Assembly (NCBI GenBank): GCA_011800155.1 | Contig: CM022375.1 | Coordinates: 62,001 to 126,000, forward strand | Length of the DNA stretch: 64,000 bases | Direction: 5' to 3' | DNA from: Flammulina velutipes | Taxonomy: Eukaryota; Basidiomycota; Agaricomycetes; Agaricales; Physalacriaceae | Shown here: positions 35,429-47,620 of the stretch, piece after piece | Layout: every line of letters begins with the position of its first letter | How positions within the stretch are numbered: position 1 is the stretch's first letter | Notes under the pieces: generated by a model | Told to the model about the DNA's origin: nothing | Seen by the model: only the letters and a program-made list of their open reading frames with translations | The model's database searches: none | Translations under genes and position numbers: made by a program

Positions 35429-38400
35429 ATGCCTCGAGCACTTGTTCTTTGCACATCTTCTCGCTGCGCACAAGAAACATGGACTGACACTCTCGGTGAT
35501 ATACAAAATGGTGCCCGTATACCACTATCTACAAGAACTGAACATCGTCGTCGTGATCTTGCCAACACACAACATGAGGCTTGGCTTCAAGAAGAAATCG
35601 TCCGCCAAGGACTATTCCCTGAGCCTGTAGACGATCCACCTGAAACCCCTCCACCTAACATTGGGCCTGGTTAGTGATACATATTGATCTTGTTATTTAT
35701 GACTCATAGAGTTTTAGAAATGGACAGTGTGGTGGATATTGCATGTCTTTTGATTGCATGGCTGGCATTGAAGGCAGGTGTGAGTCGGGAAACCACTCAC
35801 ACTGTTGCTTTGGCTCTTCAATACATCTTGACTTTGGTGGTTGCAAAGTTCTATCATATCTTTTCATTCTTTGGCATTGATTATGAACCATTGACTATTA
35901 ACATTTCCTCTAGCATTAGAACAATCTATCGGCAGTACGACTTTCTCGAACCAGACATTATCAGCACAGTTGCCTGTTCAGTCTGTCACAAGCAATATCC
36001 AAATAGAGCCGACATTTCAATCCACTGCACATGGCGTAAAAATCCAACACGACTTCCAGAGTGTGGTAATCCACTTTACAACCAAATAACAACACATGGA
36101 ACCTTAACACTGAAGCCTAAACTGTATTTTTCCACTCAGTCATTCACTTCTTGGCTCACATTTTTCCTTGGGCGTGCCGATATCGACAAGGAGTTGCACC
36201 AGACAATTTTTGCTCAAGCCAAAAGTGTTATCAACCCACCGGATATTATGCGACAGATTTACGATACTCCGGCATGGCGCAGCTTCAAGGACTACATTCA
36301 GAGTACCTATCATCTTGTTTTTGCCTTATACATCGACTGGTTCAATCCATATACCAATAAAATAGCTGGTATGTTACTTTTTAAATTTTAAATGTGTGGG
36401 ATTTCAGGTAATCTTTGATATCTAGGAAAAGTTGCTTCATGCGGAGCAATTATTTTGTACTTCCTCAATCTTCCTTTTGCGATACGATTCAAAGTTGAGA
36501 ATATTTTTGTTGCTGGTGAGACTCAGTGTTTTTCTTTATTGATTACTTAGACTGATTTAAATAAAGCTCTCATACCAGTTTCAAATATTCCGACTGCCTT
36601 ACAAATTGGACATATTGTTCAAGCGCTTACAAGTATGGTACAAGATTTCTCTGCCCAGATTCCAACCTTTACGTATCCAAATGGTGCTTTAACGGAGGCC
36701 AGGATCGTACCTAATATTGGTGACCTTCAAGCAATGCGAAAATGTGCAGGATTTCTTGGACACAGCACACGCATGTTTTGCTGGTTTTGTGAATGTAGCA
36801 GTGCACTCAAACGGAATCTGAATCATCAGAACTGGAAATATCGAACAAATCAAAAAGTCAGAGAGGAGGTAAATAATCTCTCAATGTTAAACTATGCTGT
36901 AGAACTAATACACTATTTTTATAGGCACAAAAATGGAAGAATGAGCCTAGAGTTACTGTTAAAGCCACTCTAGAGAAACTATCAGGAATCAGATGGACAC
37001 CAATGCATGATTTGCCTTACTGGGAGCCAGTGACTCATACTCTCTTGGGATTTATGCACAATTGGCTAGAAGGTTAGACTCATTGTCTCTATATTCTAAA
37101 ACTAACTGTTTATAAATAGGAATTCTTCGGAATCATCAACGTGTCATTTTAGGCTTAGGACGCAAAGATACAACAAAAAAGAAAAGAAGTGACAATGATT
37201 CAGATGAGGTTGAGGTTGACTTATCAGCTGCAGAAGGTCTAGTAGCAAATGATGAAGGTCTCACTTCAGATATACCTAGCGACTCAACAGAAAGTACCTC
37301 ATACAGTGATATTACACATCGGAGGTCAGCTCATTCTGGTGTAACCCCAGGATTTCAAGTAAGATTTTCTATTTTTCTATCCTGAAAATAAATTAAACTA
37401 TGTTTTCTTAGAATTTACGCACAGTAGATCGGGATCGTACACCAACTGGAAATGATCGGGATCATACACCAAGGCATAATATCTTTGGAGACGACAACTT
37501 TGATGATGAGGAGGTTGACATATCAATGGTCTTCTTCAATTTCACAAAGGATCAGGTCAATCTGATTCATCAATGCATCCGGGAAATTACTTGGCCAACA
37601 CATCTTTCACGTCTTCCAAATAATCTTGGGGAGAAAAAACATGGAAAGCTAAAAGTGATTGACTATTTGCATCTTTTTACAATGATTTATCCTCTTGTTC
37701 TTCCAGAAATTTGGCAACAGAATCCAACAGCTCAATCAACAGCCCTATTCAATAACTTCGTATCACTTATTGCGGCAACCAATATTATATCCTCCTATTC
37801 TATCTCAGGCACAGACCCAGATGCATTTATGCAACACTTTGTTTCCTATAGACGTTCATTACAGGTGCATTCATTCAATAATCATGAGTTTCTCCTTTCT
37901 AACTTATTTCTGATAGGCTCTCTTTCCGGACTATGTACCCAAGCCCAATGAACACTATGCAATGCACAATGACCGTATACTCAAGCATTGGGGCTCACTT
38001 GCAGCATTGAGTGAGTTTCCAGGAGAACGAATCAATGGTATTCTCCAAAGTATGAATACTAGTGGTCGTAAAGGTACCTGATTCTTCATATTTAACAGTT
38101 TAACTAACTATTATTTAGAGGACTTGGATCTGACCATGCTCTACCAGATCTGTCGTCAAGGTCGCCTCACTGTCTATCTCAATCAACAAAATGTAGCGAA
38201 TACAGAAGTTGGTGGCCTGGCCCGGATTTTACAACCAGTCAAGGATATATCCAACACTGTCACCTCTGCTACCGAGGGAGTCATGTTGGCAAAAGGGACA
38301 CAAATGACGGATATAGAGTATCAAATGCTCTCCTTGCATCTCAAAGCACAGGATGATGGCTGGCTAACACAAGATGATGCACTGACTCATGCAGCACCAG

Positions 38401-38810
38401 ACCCAGCCTTTGTGATTCCCCGACGGGCCATTCATCGATCTAGTCTCAAAATTGAGGACCAGAACTTCACAAAGTTCTCGTACCATCAGGGAAACAGCTA
38501 TATCCAGTTCTACGACCCAGCACTGCCAGCCCTTCGACATGTTGGATGCATTGAAGACTTCTGGGAACTACCCTTGAAAGGACATCGACAAACCTTTCTC
38601 CTTGTACGCAGGCTTCGAGATCTGCCAGTAAATGAGCAGCAGCAAACATCCTATTACCTCAACCCACAGCTTGCGACAATGATATATGACTCCCGCCCTT
38701 CCAACAATATTGTCCTCATAGAGACGCGACATGTTATTACTACTCATTTAGCGACTTGGACACGTCACTCAGTCTATAATATCCATCACCCTGTTCTTAT
38801 TGTTTCTTAG
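35429..38810 (+). CDS. tnp2: CACTA (EnSpm) transposase, Tnp2 family
   Basis: About nine exons starting at ATG 35429; clear joins at 35668/35718, 36368/36426, 36515/36567, 36868/36925 and 37071/37120. An N-terminal zinc-binding segment (CSVCHKQYPNRADISIHCTW) is followed by the Tnp2 core: ALYIDWFNPYTNKIAGK, SCGAIILYFLNLP, a GHSTRMFCWFCEC cysteine cluster, DLPYWEPVTHTLLGFMHNWL, HGKLKVIDYLHLFTMIYPLVLPEIW (first 20 residues the core), PDYVPKPNEHYAMHNDRI and EFPGERINGILQ. These match the family in order. All frames are open across predicted introns, ending at 38,810. It catalyses excision and integration and should act on the TIRs at 31,210 and 41,403. Confidence 0.88.
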
Positions 38811-38895
38811 GCACTGAACCGGGGCAGACGATGAAGTGGTTCACGGCATTGAATACATATATCATATACACATTGAGAACAAGAAAATAAATAAA

Positions 38896-41023
38896 TTACA
38901 GTCCGTGTGGTAATAGTGGTGCACGTCCAAACAAATCAGAGAATACAGATATATAATGCAATGCCAGGTCCTTCTCAATTCTATCGAGCTCATCGCGTCC
39001 CGGTTGCTGTTCCCTCAACCTCTTACCAGCACCTGCTAAATGACGTGACATGGCATGGCGTCCACCATCCCATCCCTCTAGCACAGTGAAGAAGCCGTTC
39101 AAAGCTTCGCGGCGATCCTCGATGCTCTCTGATGCAAATCCCATTCTCCCCCTCGACGTCGATGACGGCATGATGCTGCCTTCAAAATGGGGAATGTGAT
39201 TGAGAACAATCAACTGACGCGTATCCGGTGCATCATCTGTCTTGTAGCACAGTCGGTCGAGGGTTACGAGTTCAAAACGGAAGTTGATTTCGAAGAGCTC
39301 CCAGAGGACTTGGCGTGTAATAGTATGTGGTGGTATTGAGGATGACGGAAGAATCAAATTGTGCCATGTAACATGCTGAGCTTGGAGGTTTGAGAGATCA
39401 ACAGATGCCTGACAATTGTTTAGCAAGAACCAATATTATTCTAGCAGAAGAAATGGCGAACCTGCATTCCCCCGGACGCGAGACAATCCTGGAGGAGTGC
39501 CTGCATCTCTGCTCGTTCCTTCGAAGCTTTTGTTTGGTTCTTCGTTGATGCTCCGACGACCTCGAGACCGAGGATTCGTCGTCATTGATTGGACCGTAGG
39601 GGACGAAAGTTGGGGGATCGCATGCGATAGAGCGCCACATCGCGTAATTTCAACCAAGTACAAAAAAGTCCTGCACGGGTTGCGGGTACAGCAGCGACAG
39701 CGATAATGTTGGGATCGGGAAGGGCATATCCATTATCTACACCTCGGATGGGGACAGCTTGAAAGTTGGTAAAACTCCGGCCCACGGTCTCGCTAGCTGA
39801 CATCCAATTTAGCAGACTGCGAGGCATCAAGTCGGATACCACGTCGACGAATTTGTTTCGGTCAGGGGAACCCTTTGCTTTGCTTCCCACTGGCTTCGTC
39901 TTGGGATCTATTATCTTGTGAGCTGAATATGTCTTCACTAAAATAGAATCAAGTTACAAGGTGCTGCTCTTGATGCAGAGGTCGATGAAGTCCTGGAAGG
40001 GCCTGCCTGCGGGGCAGCGGGTGTGATGCTGGTGTCAATGGGAATGGGGTCGGAAGACGGGGTAGAGTAAACATTGGTGGTGATGAGGGAGCGAATAAAG
40101 TTGGCCATCTTGCGAAAACGATCGGGATTTCTTGCGAGGCCAGTAAAAATGTCGGGATAGGGTGGTGAGGCGTCCGCTAGCCGAATGGCAACATCACCAC
40201 GACCAGGAAGTGTCGGAGAGGTGGTGAAGTAGTCCGCCCACATATCAACTCGAATTCCTACACTTTTTTCGAGGGGGCGCACCAACCAAACCGGTATCCC
40301 AGCCTACATGTAAGAATAAGTGAAATAGAAGTAAGCGACAAGGAAACGTACAATGAAAAGCTTCTCAGCCACGATGAGATCATCCGTCAAGGCGCCGACT
40401 AGGTTATACGTGAGTGTCCTCTTCTTCGACGAAGCACTCAGACTGTTGTAGAAGTCGCGATAAGTTGATAGCCAATCCATCCGTGCAGTGAGTTCGAGCG
40501 CTATGCGCTGCGTCAGCGTGAACGTAGTGGCCGATTCCATGAACGAAGCCGGAAGGTCAATGAGTGCCCACAGAGTCTTCAGCTGCGCGCTCAGCAAACG
40601 CACCCACGCGTCTTTCTCGAGGAAAGGGGAAACACGTTTCAGAATTGGTACAATAGCCCCAACAAGCAACTCCCTATGGCTTTGCTTGATGTGACCGAGC
40701 GCAGAGGCGGGACCCTGGTTATCGAGAGGTTCAAACTCATCGATGTGGGGCGGCCACCATAGAATGGTATCTCCTGGTCTAGTGGTATCTTGGTTGGCAA
40801 TGGGGATCACAGCCAGATGGCCGATCTCGGAAGACCAAGGTTCAGGATGGTGCAGGGGGTCGTCTTCGCCGAAATGCCAGTTGCTACGCATTCTGACGCG
40901 TCGTTCTCCAAGGAGGGGATGGTAAATTATTTGCATATTTGGGGACGTGACAAAGGCGCCGTTCTCGGGGAATTTACATCCAATGATACCTTCGAAAGAA
41001 TGAATCATGCCTTTGCCCGACAT
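38896..41023 (-). CDS. Conserved basidiomycete protein of unknown function, CACTA cargo
   Basis: Minus strand, about four exons, ATG near 41023. Landmarks: HHPEPWSSEIGHLAVIPIA, TILWWPP, LVGALTDDLIVAEKLF, AGIPVWLVRP (after an intron near 40,300), a C-terminal GLFCTWLKLRD and QVLWELFEINFRFELVTLD. This layout is common in large families of hypothetical proteins in mushroom genomes; no enzymatic motif is known to me. It is convergent with tnp2, with stops about 85 bp apart. The first ~40 residues are weakly supported, and exon joins near 39,940 and 39,430 are approximate. Whether it is element machinery or captured cargo is open. Confidence 0.65.
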
Positions 41024-41330
41024 GGTTCTAGGGTGGATTCAGAAAAAGTAAGGGACACGAAGCTGCACGTACGAGATGTATAGGAAATAAAAACTTCTTG
41101 CTTTAGAGTACGAGGATGGTCCTTGCACGATAGATGTATGCCTGTGTCGCGAAGACTGCAGCACTCAAGAATTCACGACGCGTAGTCAATGAACTCAATG
41201 CCCGACTCGAGGTCTCGGCACTTGAGATGTTGGCGGTTGTGGAAAAGGAATTAATTACTTATTAACTTAGTAATTGTGCTGTTATCAAAATTAATTATTT
41301 TAAGTATTTACGTTCCAAAGGTTTCCTCAA

Positions 41331-41403
41331 GGGTTCCTCAAGGGTTCCTCGAGGGTTCATGTGCGGAACCCAAGCGAGGGTTCCTCATGTTTGTCCACTT
41401 GTG
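41331..41403 (-). repeat. Right TIR and subterminal repeats of the CACTA element
   Basis: Reverse complement of the left TIR over about 60 bp. The inner side adds extra copies of the GGGTTCCTCAA unit (41,325-41,350). Confidence 0.88.
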
Positions 41404-43882
41404 TTTCCAGATGAAGCCATTTTCCACTCTCATCCTCCTTGCGCCAGCCCGGTTGCATTCCGTCCCACCAAGCGCAGAACGTCGCCTTGAAGCTGGGCAA
41501 ATCCTTAGTTTTCAACGACAGCATCTTCCGTGTTTGTCCTGGTCTCTTTGGCTTCAATCTCCCATCAGCGATCCAGTCAGACAGAATAACTGGTCGACCA
41601 GTTCTAGGCAGGATGCCCTCCATGACTCGGAACTCCACCGACGCCTCCAGTCTCACGAACGACTCCAGCAGAGACGTCCACGAGTAGCCCCAGGATGGCG
41701 TCGCAAAAACCCGGTACGGGACTAAGAACCAGTCCAACGATTCCAAGAGAAGTTCCCGTGCTTCATCGCTAACTTCAGTTCCCGGTGAGTCGGATTCCTT
41801 CGGCGGGCCATGCACGCTAACTAAAGGAACGACAGGCAGAGCGGGAGGAGTCGGGATGGTAGCGATGACAGCTGTGCTGATGGACAAACTTCCGGGTGGA
41901 ACCACTGGCGCGGCAGAAGGAATCGCGACGGGAGAGCCTCCAACAGGCGGGATGTTGGCCAAAGTAGGGGGTGCCACGACCGGCTCGAGAAGAGGAACTA
42001 CGATGGAAGGGGCTGCAGGAGAGACGATGGACGAGGTGGGGACAGGAAGAGGAGGGACTATAGACGTGAACGTGGACGAATTGGCGAGTGGGACAACTGG
42101 GTCGCTGGCAGAAGCCGGAGGAACACCAGCAGCCATGTCCACATCCATCCCATCTGGTACGTACTCATCGACATCTATTGGCTGGAGCTCACCCGTCTCA
42201 CCACCAGAACCATTTGGGGTCTTTGCCGTCAAACGACTGGATTGCCTGCGAGGCGCTGGGTCCTCGATCTCCTTGGGCAGTGCCTTCTCAACCGCGACCT
42301 CCTTGGCCTTCTCCTTCCCTTTCCACAAGTCATCTGTATTGATGGCCAAAGCATCCAGTATCGCTCAGTTTTTTCTGATGTTCTCCTGCCTTGTCAACTC
42401 GTACTGGGAGATCAACTTCCCGTTGACTGATACGACCTGTGGGTTCTTTGTTGCCTTTATCGGCCCTTCGGGACTGGCGTCAGCTCCATGTCCTCCGTCC
42501 ACCCTCTGTCGTTTGCTCGCCGCCCCCGGAGTTGAAGCAGCGGGTCTTTTGCGCCGATCTGTACGATCTTCCTCCTCTTCCTCCGACGCCTCATCGTCCG
42601 TCCCGCCCAACTCTCCCGAATCCCTCGCAGCAACCTCCTCGTTCATCGACGTGACCACATGATCCAGTGTGTCATCATCAAACGCTATCCCCTGGAAGTC
42701 GGCAGGCAGCTGTGGGCTCGAGAGCTTTACGGCGTCCTTGGCACTCTGTGTGTACGCCGTCTGAGCGAATTTCACGAGGTGGGTGTGCCAGCCCTCATAG
42801 GTGCTTGTGTCCCACCTCGCAACGGACACTGGTGCTGGGTCAAGATTTTTGCCCGAGCATACACTGTCAAGTCTAGGTAAGCACCTAATATGTCTAATCA
42901 GAGCTTAACTTGCCTAACGACCCCGATTTCTCCGTTCAGCGCGCCCATTGGTCCTACGACATGGACAATAGTCATGCATCCAGTCAAATTCATGATTCCT
43001 TCGCTGACCGGCTGCAGGAAGGCTGGTAGATTCTTGACGCAGCTGGAGGCTAACGGTGAGTGTTCGGTTTTTAATCCGAGGCAATAAGTGCTTACGCAGC
43101 ACGATCCTCAGGCACCGTCGAGGGTGGGCCATGATACATCGCGTCCCATTCCGCCTTCCTCTCCGCGCAGCTGGTCTTCGCCTTTTCTGCCTACAGCTTC
43201 TGTGTATCAGCGTCCAGAGACGCGAAGTGGGCTTGAATGGTCTCTTGGCGAAACTTCGGGCAGATGCCTCCCCTCGTTGGAATCCTTTGCAAGCCAGCAG
43301 CAACGTCCTTCTCCCATAAATCGGTCACCAGACGCGTCGCCTCCTCTTTATTTTGCGTCTGCCATTCCTGGCTCGCCGACCGAGCTTTCGGAGGACGTTT
43401 GCCCAACCTCCCCACTTTGTTTAACAGTGCCAGATAACCGTCCCCAACCAGGCGACGACGAACCGTAGAGCGAATAGACGTCAGCTTCAATGCGCGGTAC
43501 ATTAACCATGCTCGAATAGCCTGTGCAGATTTAATCAATATGCTGCAACCACGTCGACACTCGAACTCACCTTCTTCTTTTTCTCCCTTTTATCCCTCTT
43601 CGCTCGCATCTGTTCCACTGTCCCATCCTCTGTTGGGGGCATCCAGGCGTTGTCGAAGGGCTTTAGCGGAAGCGACGGCTCGACGTTATCATCCATGTCA
43701 AAATGAAAGAAATACTGGCGAAAGACCCGGCGCAACACCTCATCCTCCGCCGTGGCGTCTTTCCCCATTGCACTGGCAAAATTGTCGATGTGCTGGTTCA
43801 GGAACTCCTCGCGGGCTCCTTCTGCCCAGCCTTTGTTGGTCTCGCGCTCCCCTTTCGGTTTCTTTGGGTACTTTTGTGGCAT
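41404..43882 (-). pseudogene. Companion gene B, C-terminus cut off by the CACTA element
   Basis: ATG at 43882 on the minus strand, about five exons. N-terminal module ETNKGWAEGAREEFLNQHI, then a charged helical region, the central module (TIVHVVGPMGALNGEIGVV), an acidic/basic linker (EEEEEDRTDRRKR) and a Pro/Val-rich linker. The C-terminal module reads FCAWWDGMQPGWRKEDESGKW and then runs directly into the TIR at 41,403. The NG..SVI...WWG end seen in genes A and C is absent and was not found beyond the other CACTA end. A stop near 42,365 between two linker exons needs an intron. Divergent from the viroplasmin-like gene at 44,090. Confidence 0.65.
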
Positions 43883-44089
43883 GTTGGTCCGCTCAGAGGC
43901 AAGGTTTGAAGAAAGTTGGAAAGTTGCAACCAGTTGAGCGTTGAAACGAGCGACCAGGATATATTTGCAATCGACAGCCACGTGTTCTTGGATATCTTTC
44001 TGCGTCCGCCACATTTCCAATGGAGAAACTCCCGCGGACCGCACCATATATAATCTTGAGTTCAGTGTCTTGCCTTATCATTCCCTTCC
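43883..44089. promoter_or_regulatory. Divergent promoter between companion gene B and a viroplasmin-like gene
   Basis: Only 207 bp separate the two start codons. TATATAA at 44047-44053 lies 43 bp upstream of the plus-strand ATG. No equally clear element was seen for the minus gene. Confidence 0.5.
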
Positions 44090-44736
44090 ATGACTCAAAT
44101 TCAGCACACTGTTGACGCCAGCGACCAGCAAGCTCAGAGCTTGTCGTTGTCGTCCCCCACTGAAGCTCGAGGTGATGATCTTTCATCTTCCGAAGTCATG
44201 TTGGACCACGACGACGACGCCTCCAGCCTCGGGGACTTCAGTATCATCAGTACGTTTCTCCGTGCTTGCACATTTTACTTCCTACCAATTCTTTTGTCGC
44301 AGCCGAAGCCTCCTCTGTTGACCCAGACATATCGACTTCTGATGATCCCGATACAATCCTTCAAGGCATCAAGTACCACACCATCCCGGCTACCGACATG
44401 GTGTACAACCCCGACGACGAACAGGCGCGCGAGTGGTATGTTGTTACCCGTGGCGTCTTCATCGGTGTGTTCAAGTACGCGTAAGCACCTTTCTCCATTT
44501 CGTTCGATTACAATGGCTGAGCTTATGACTTAGTTTCTACGTTGATCAGGCCACTCGCAAGGTCTCTTCTGCCCACGGGAAGAAAGAGGATAGTCTTCGT
44601 GAGGCTGTTGACCATTTCAACGCGGCACGTCAGTCTGGCTGGATGAGAATCTGCACGTAAGCATTCCCTTGACCTCCCACTTTGGGCATGCCCAAACTGA
44701 TATCATTGCAGCTGTCCGGACCACATTGTTCTGTAA
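44090..44736 (+). CDS. Viroplasmin/RNase H1 N-terminal-like small protein (gene E)
   Basis: Four exons: 44090 to about 44,250, about 44,304-44,482, about 44,534-44,655 and about 44,711-44,736. An acidic, Ser-rich start is followed by EWYVVTRGVFIGVFKY and, after a splice, FYVDQATRKVSSAHGKK and EAVDHFNAARQSGW. The pattern of an aromatic strand, G-x-x-G-V/I-F/Y, then a loop and helix is that of the caulimovirus viroplasmin / RNase H1 N-terminal fold, which binds RNA-DNA hybrid or dsRNA. It ends CTCPDHIVL. Homology is by pattern only. Confidence 0.6.
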
Positions 44737-44829
44737 AAGTACGCGCTCTGATCCGTGATCCTCTACCGATAGGTACAAATGTAGTGGTCACATCTCAAAT
44801 AAACATATCTCTTGTCTCTTCTCGCTATC

Positions 44830-45761
44830 ATGAGTGATAGTGGCTCCCTCGTAATCTGGATTAACTCCTCTTCCGACGACGAGTCAGAGGAATCTGGCGA
44901 GTACAGAACGTGTGCCGAATCTAGCATTGATTTGGAATTGTCGGATAACGATGAGATTTGCCATCTCATCCGTGCTCTCACCCTCGACGAAGACCACGCA
45001 GCGGCTGCTGGTGCGTTCTGATGTGTTTTAATATGCAACTCAAATTACTGAAGCCAATGACAGACGAGGAGAAGGCCAAGAGGGATCAGACACTCTATGA
45101 GATAGAAGGCGCAACCACTCCCAATTGGTCTGATTGTGGCTCTTCTGTGTCGCAAACACACTGACGAGATCCGCAGGGCTACAGTGGGCACCGCCCAAAT
45201 CGCCGGAGCAGACGTGGTCGCATTGACGAAACGCAAAAAGCTGCGCCACCGCTTTCTGTTTTATGCAGTTTTCATAGGCCGGCCACCTGGCGTTTATCGG
45301 GGCTGGGATATGGCACGGAGGGCTGTTCAAGGCATCAGTGGTAATTGCGTCAAAGGTTATATCAACATCGCCGAGGCACAAGGCGCCTTCGACTACGTGG
45401 ATGCGAGAGGCTGGATCGGGGGCGCTGATGGTCAACAGCCCATGCCTCGTGTCTTTCCGGAATCACTGGATCCACATGGCCAGGCGCCACCAAATTTGAC
45501 ACCATTGTGTCCCAGTGACAAGCACCGGGCTTATTATTGCATTTTTCGCGGACAACGCCCAGGGATCTATGCCTCAATGTGAGTTTCAAGTAACACTCAT
45601 TTTGATAGTGCACTTACAGCCGTTGGAGAATCGAAGCTAGCCTCTCGGCCATCGGCGTCCCAGCTGCCCTCCACGAAAGTTATGCTTCGATTCGCGTTGC
45701 CAGAGCGAGGTATTTGTTGGCCATGGAAAGAAACGAGATTAAGATTATTGCAAAGCCCTAG
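44830..45761 (+). CDS. Protein with two viroplasmin/RNase H1 N-terminal-like modules (gene F)
   Basis: About four exons from ATG 44830, with an acidic Ser-rich N-terminus (SSSDDESEESGEY). Module 1, RFLFYAVFIGRPPGVYRGW ... GNCVKGYINIAEAQGAFDYV, is a good match to the RNase H1 N-terminal/viroplasmin consensus (tyrosine strand, GxxPGVY, K-x-Y/F, helix). Module 2 begins AYYCIFRGQRPGIYASM and continues after an intron with WRIEASLSAIGVPAAL. There is no RNase H catalytic domain. The splice joining the acidic part to module 1 near 45,152 is uncertain. It ends 7 bp before the convergent gene on the other strand. Confidence 0.65.
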
Positions 45762-45768
45762 ATAATAG

Positions 45769-46523
45769 CTACTGGAACGACAATAAATTTAAGCTCGTCG
45801 CATAGGCGAGATTGCCCCCTTCGGTGTGATGGTGAATTTTGTCAAGGAATTGAATCACGACAGACATGCTGTTTTGAATTTTCTTCCCGTCTTTCCATTC
45901 AGAAAGCATTCCCGAGTTGTTCCACAGGGCGATGACGTGTGGACGTGTGCAATCGATGAAGGACACCACAGTTTCCATGTATGTCTTGATAAGATCCAGC
46001 TGCTCTTCCTGTAGTGTCGCAAGAACTTCCTTGGTGACGCGCACACAGAAGCTCTCCGCATCGGCCCGCATATATTGCTCCAGTGCTCTCTTTTCCTTCA
46101 TGATCTGTCCCAATAGCATACTGTGTGGCGCACATGCATCCTCAATTGGTTCTCTGCATAGGGAATTGGTTAAAGATCAGCTACGAAGGGTAGATACATA
46201 ATATCAACTCACACTGTCTCCTCTGTCTCCGAAATAAGCAGAACTTCGCTTGCAGAGCCTAGAGTCCGATGAGGTGGAACCTTCTTCGCCAATGCTGCGT
46301 TCCCATCAGGCTTAGAAGTACTGGCAGTTGAGGATGTTGATCCTTGATTCAACTCTCGCGCCTTATATGCCTTGAGGACTTTATGGCGATTTCTTGAGTC
46401 CCATTTGAGATGAGCACGGACCTCAGCAAGAACATACACTCACTTATCGTACCAGCGCATGTGGTTGCGGCGCTTGGCTTCAAGTTTATCCTCTTCAGTA
46501 TGATATAGACGTTTGCGACCCAT
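45769..46523 (-). CDS. Small basic/helical hypothetical protein (gene G)
   Basis: Three exons. ATG at 46523 gives MGRKRLYHTEEDKLEAKRR; an intron at about 46,396-46,442 restores DKNRHKVLKAYKARE, so exon 1 and 2 form an Arg/Lys-rich helical region of a type frequent in basidiomycete hypothetical proteins. A Ser/Thr linker follows, and the last exon is helical with a single Cys (VSFIDCTRPHVIALWNN). No catalytic motif. Its stop lies 7 bp from the stop of gene F (tail-to-tail). Function unknown. Confidence 0.6.
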
Positions 46524-46844
46524 CCTGGCAGCTGAACCAATACCAAAAGTTTGAGTGAACACGTTCTGGATGAAGGTCGAAACGTAAAGTGCGTATACAA
46601 TCAAGATCAATGTTCCTCTTTATTGGATCTTTATCATGCATGCTAAATCCCTTCCTCTCACACTCACAGCCGCTTCAATACCACCAACTCAAGTCGTTCA
46701 TATTCAAGTTCTATTTAAACTATACTTGACGATATTATAACTCAGAGCAAGTCCAATGTGTTTAGGACGAGACGAGATGTAGGTCCAGAGTAAATGCGTG
46801 ATTATGAAATACTGGTCCTTTCCTCCTCTCCCTCACCACTGGTA

Positions 46845-47467
46845 ATGACAACTGTCGAAGCCTACAAGGACCATCTGCGTTATCTTTACCGGGAACGTAG
46901 TTGGGAGTCAGTCCTGTCCTTTATTTATTTGCGACTCCTGCTAAGTAGATTTAGGCACGTCAGAGACGTCCTCAGAATACGGCGTCCCCTCCAAAAAAGC
47001 TACTATTTGGAAGAGGCCACAATGTATCAGAGTGAGTGGTCTTCCACATATCTCGTAACCAGTCAAGCTCACCTTTGCCAGCTCTGGAGTATGACACCAA
47101 ATTAGAGGCCCACCTCCATCCCCTGTCCCCCTCCCCGCCCGGCTTAGTACGGTCACCGGCTACCAACTTTGTTCACGCCAGCGTCCAGGACTGGCTTCGC
47201 AACAACTCTCTGGAGTCGCATACAAATGATTTTAGGCGCATGGGTGTTTACGAGTCCGAGGACCTTGCCAACCTCGCCTGCTTATTGCGCACTCCCTTGG
47301 TTCGGAAGTCGTTACAATGCCCATTGGATACAGAGCCAGAGCGTTGGGTGCATGTGGAGGCTGCCCTCCTGCGCTATGCCCGTCCGATCGATTACGCCTT
47401 TGTCCGGCCATCTAAACCGGGGATGCAGCGCTTGGACAAGGACCAGTCCTTTGATCAGCTCTACTGA
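46845..47467 (+). CDS. Hypothetical protein (gene I)
   Basis: Two exons: ATG 46845 (alternative 46794) to about 47,030, then about 47,087-47,467, joined by a GTGAGT..CCAG intron. Exon 1 is basic and hydrophobic (VEAYKDHLRYLYRERSWES); exon 2 contains HASVQDWLRNNSLESH and ends DQSFDQLY. No recognised domain. It may continue a little further, as a Lys/Glu-rich tail follows in another frame. Confidence 0.4.
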
Positions 47468-47620
47468 GAGAGCAAAATTTGTGAAGCGCAAGAGGAGGCG
47501 AAATTGAGAAAGGAAGAGCAGGAGGCATGGATCGAGTCCACAATCAATTACGCCGCCTTCGCAGATGAGACCGTTTCATGAATAAAAATTGTTTGTGCAT
47601 TGGCGAGTCCAATAAAAAGG

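Larger units (their letters stand above)
31210..41403 (+). mobile_element. CACTA/EnSpm-type transposon, 10.2 kb, termini intact
   Basis: Begins CACAAGTGGACAC and ends with the inverted copy; TIRs share about 60 bp with a few mismatches. Both ends are flanked by TTT (31207-31209 and 41404-41406), the 3-bp duplication expected for CACTA elements. Subterminal regions carry repeated CGAGGAACCCT-type units. Inside are tnp2 plus three further genes. Because ends, duplication and transposase frames appear intact, it may be recently active. Confidence 0.88.
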
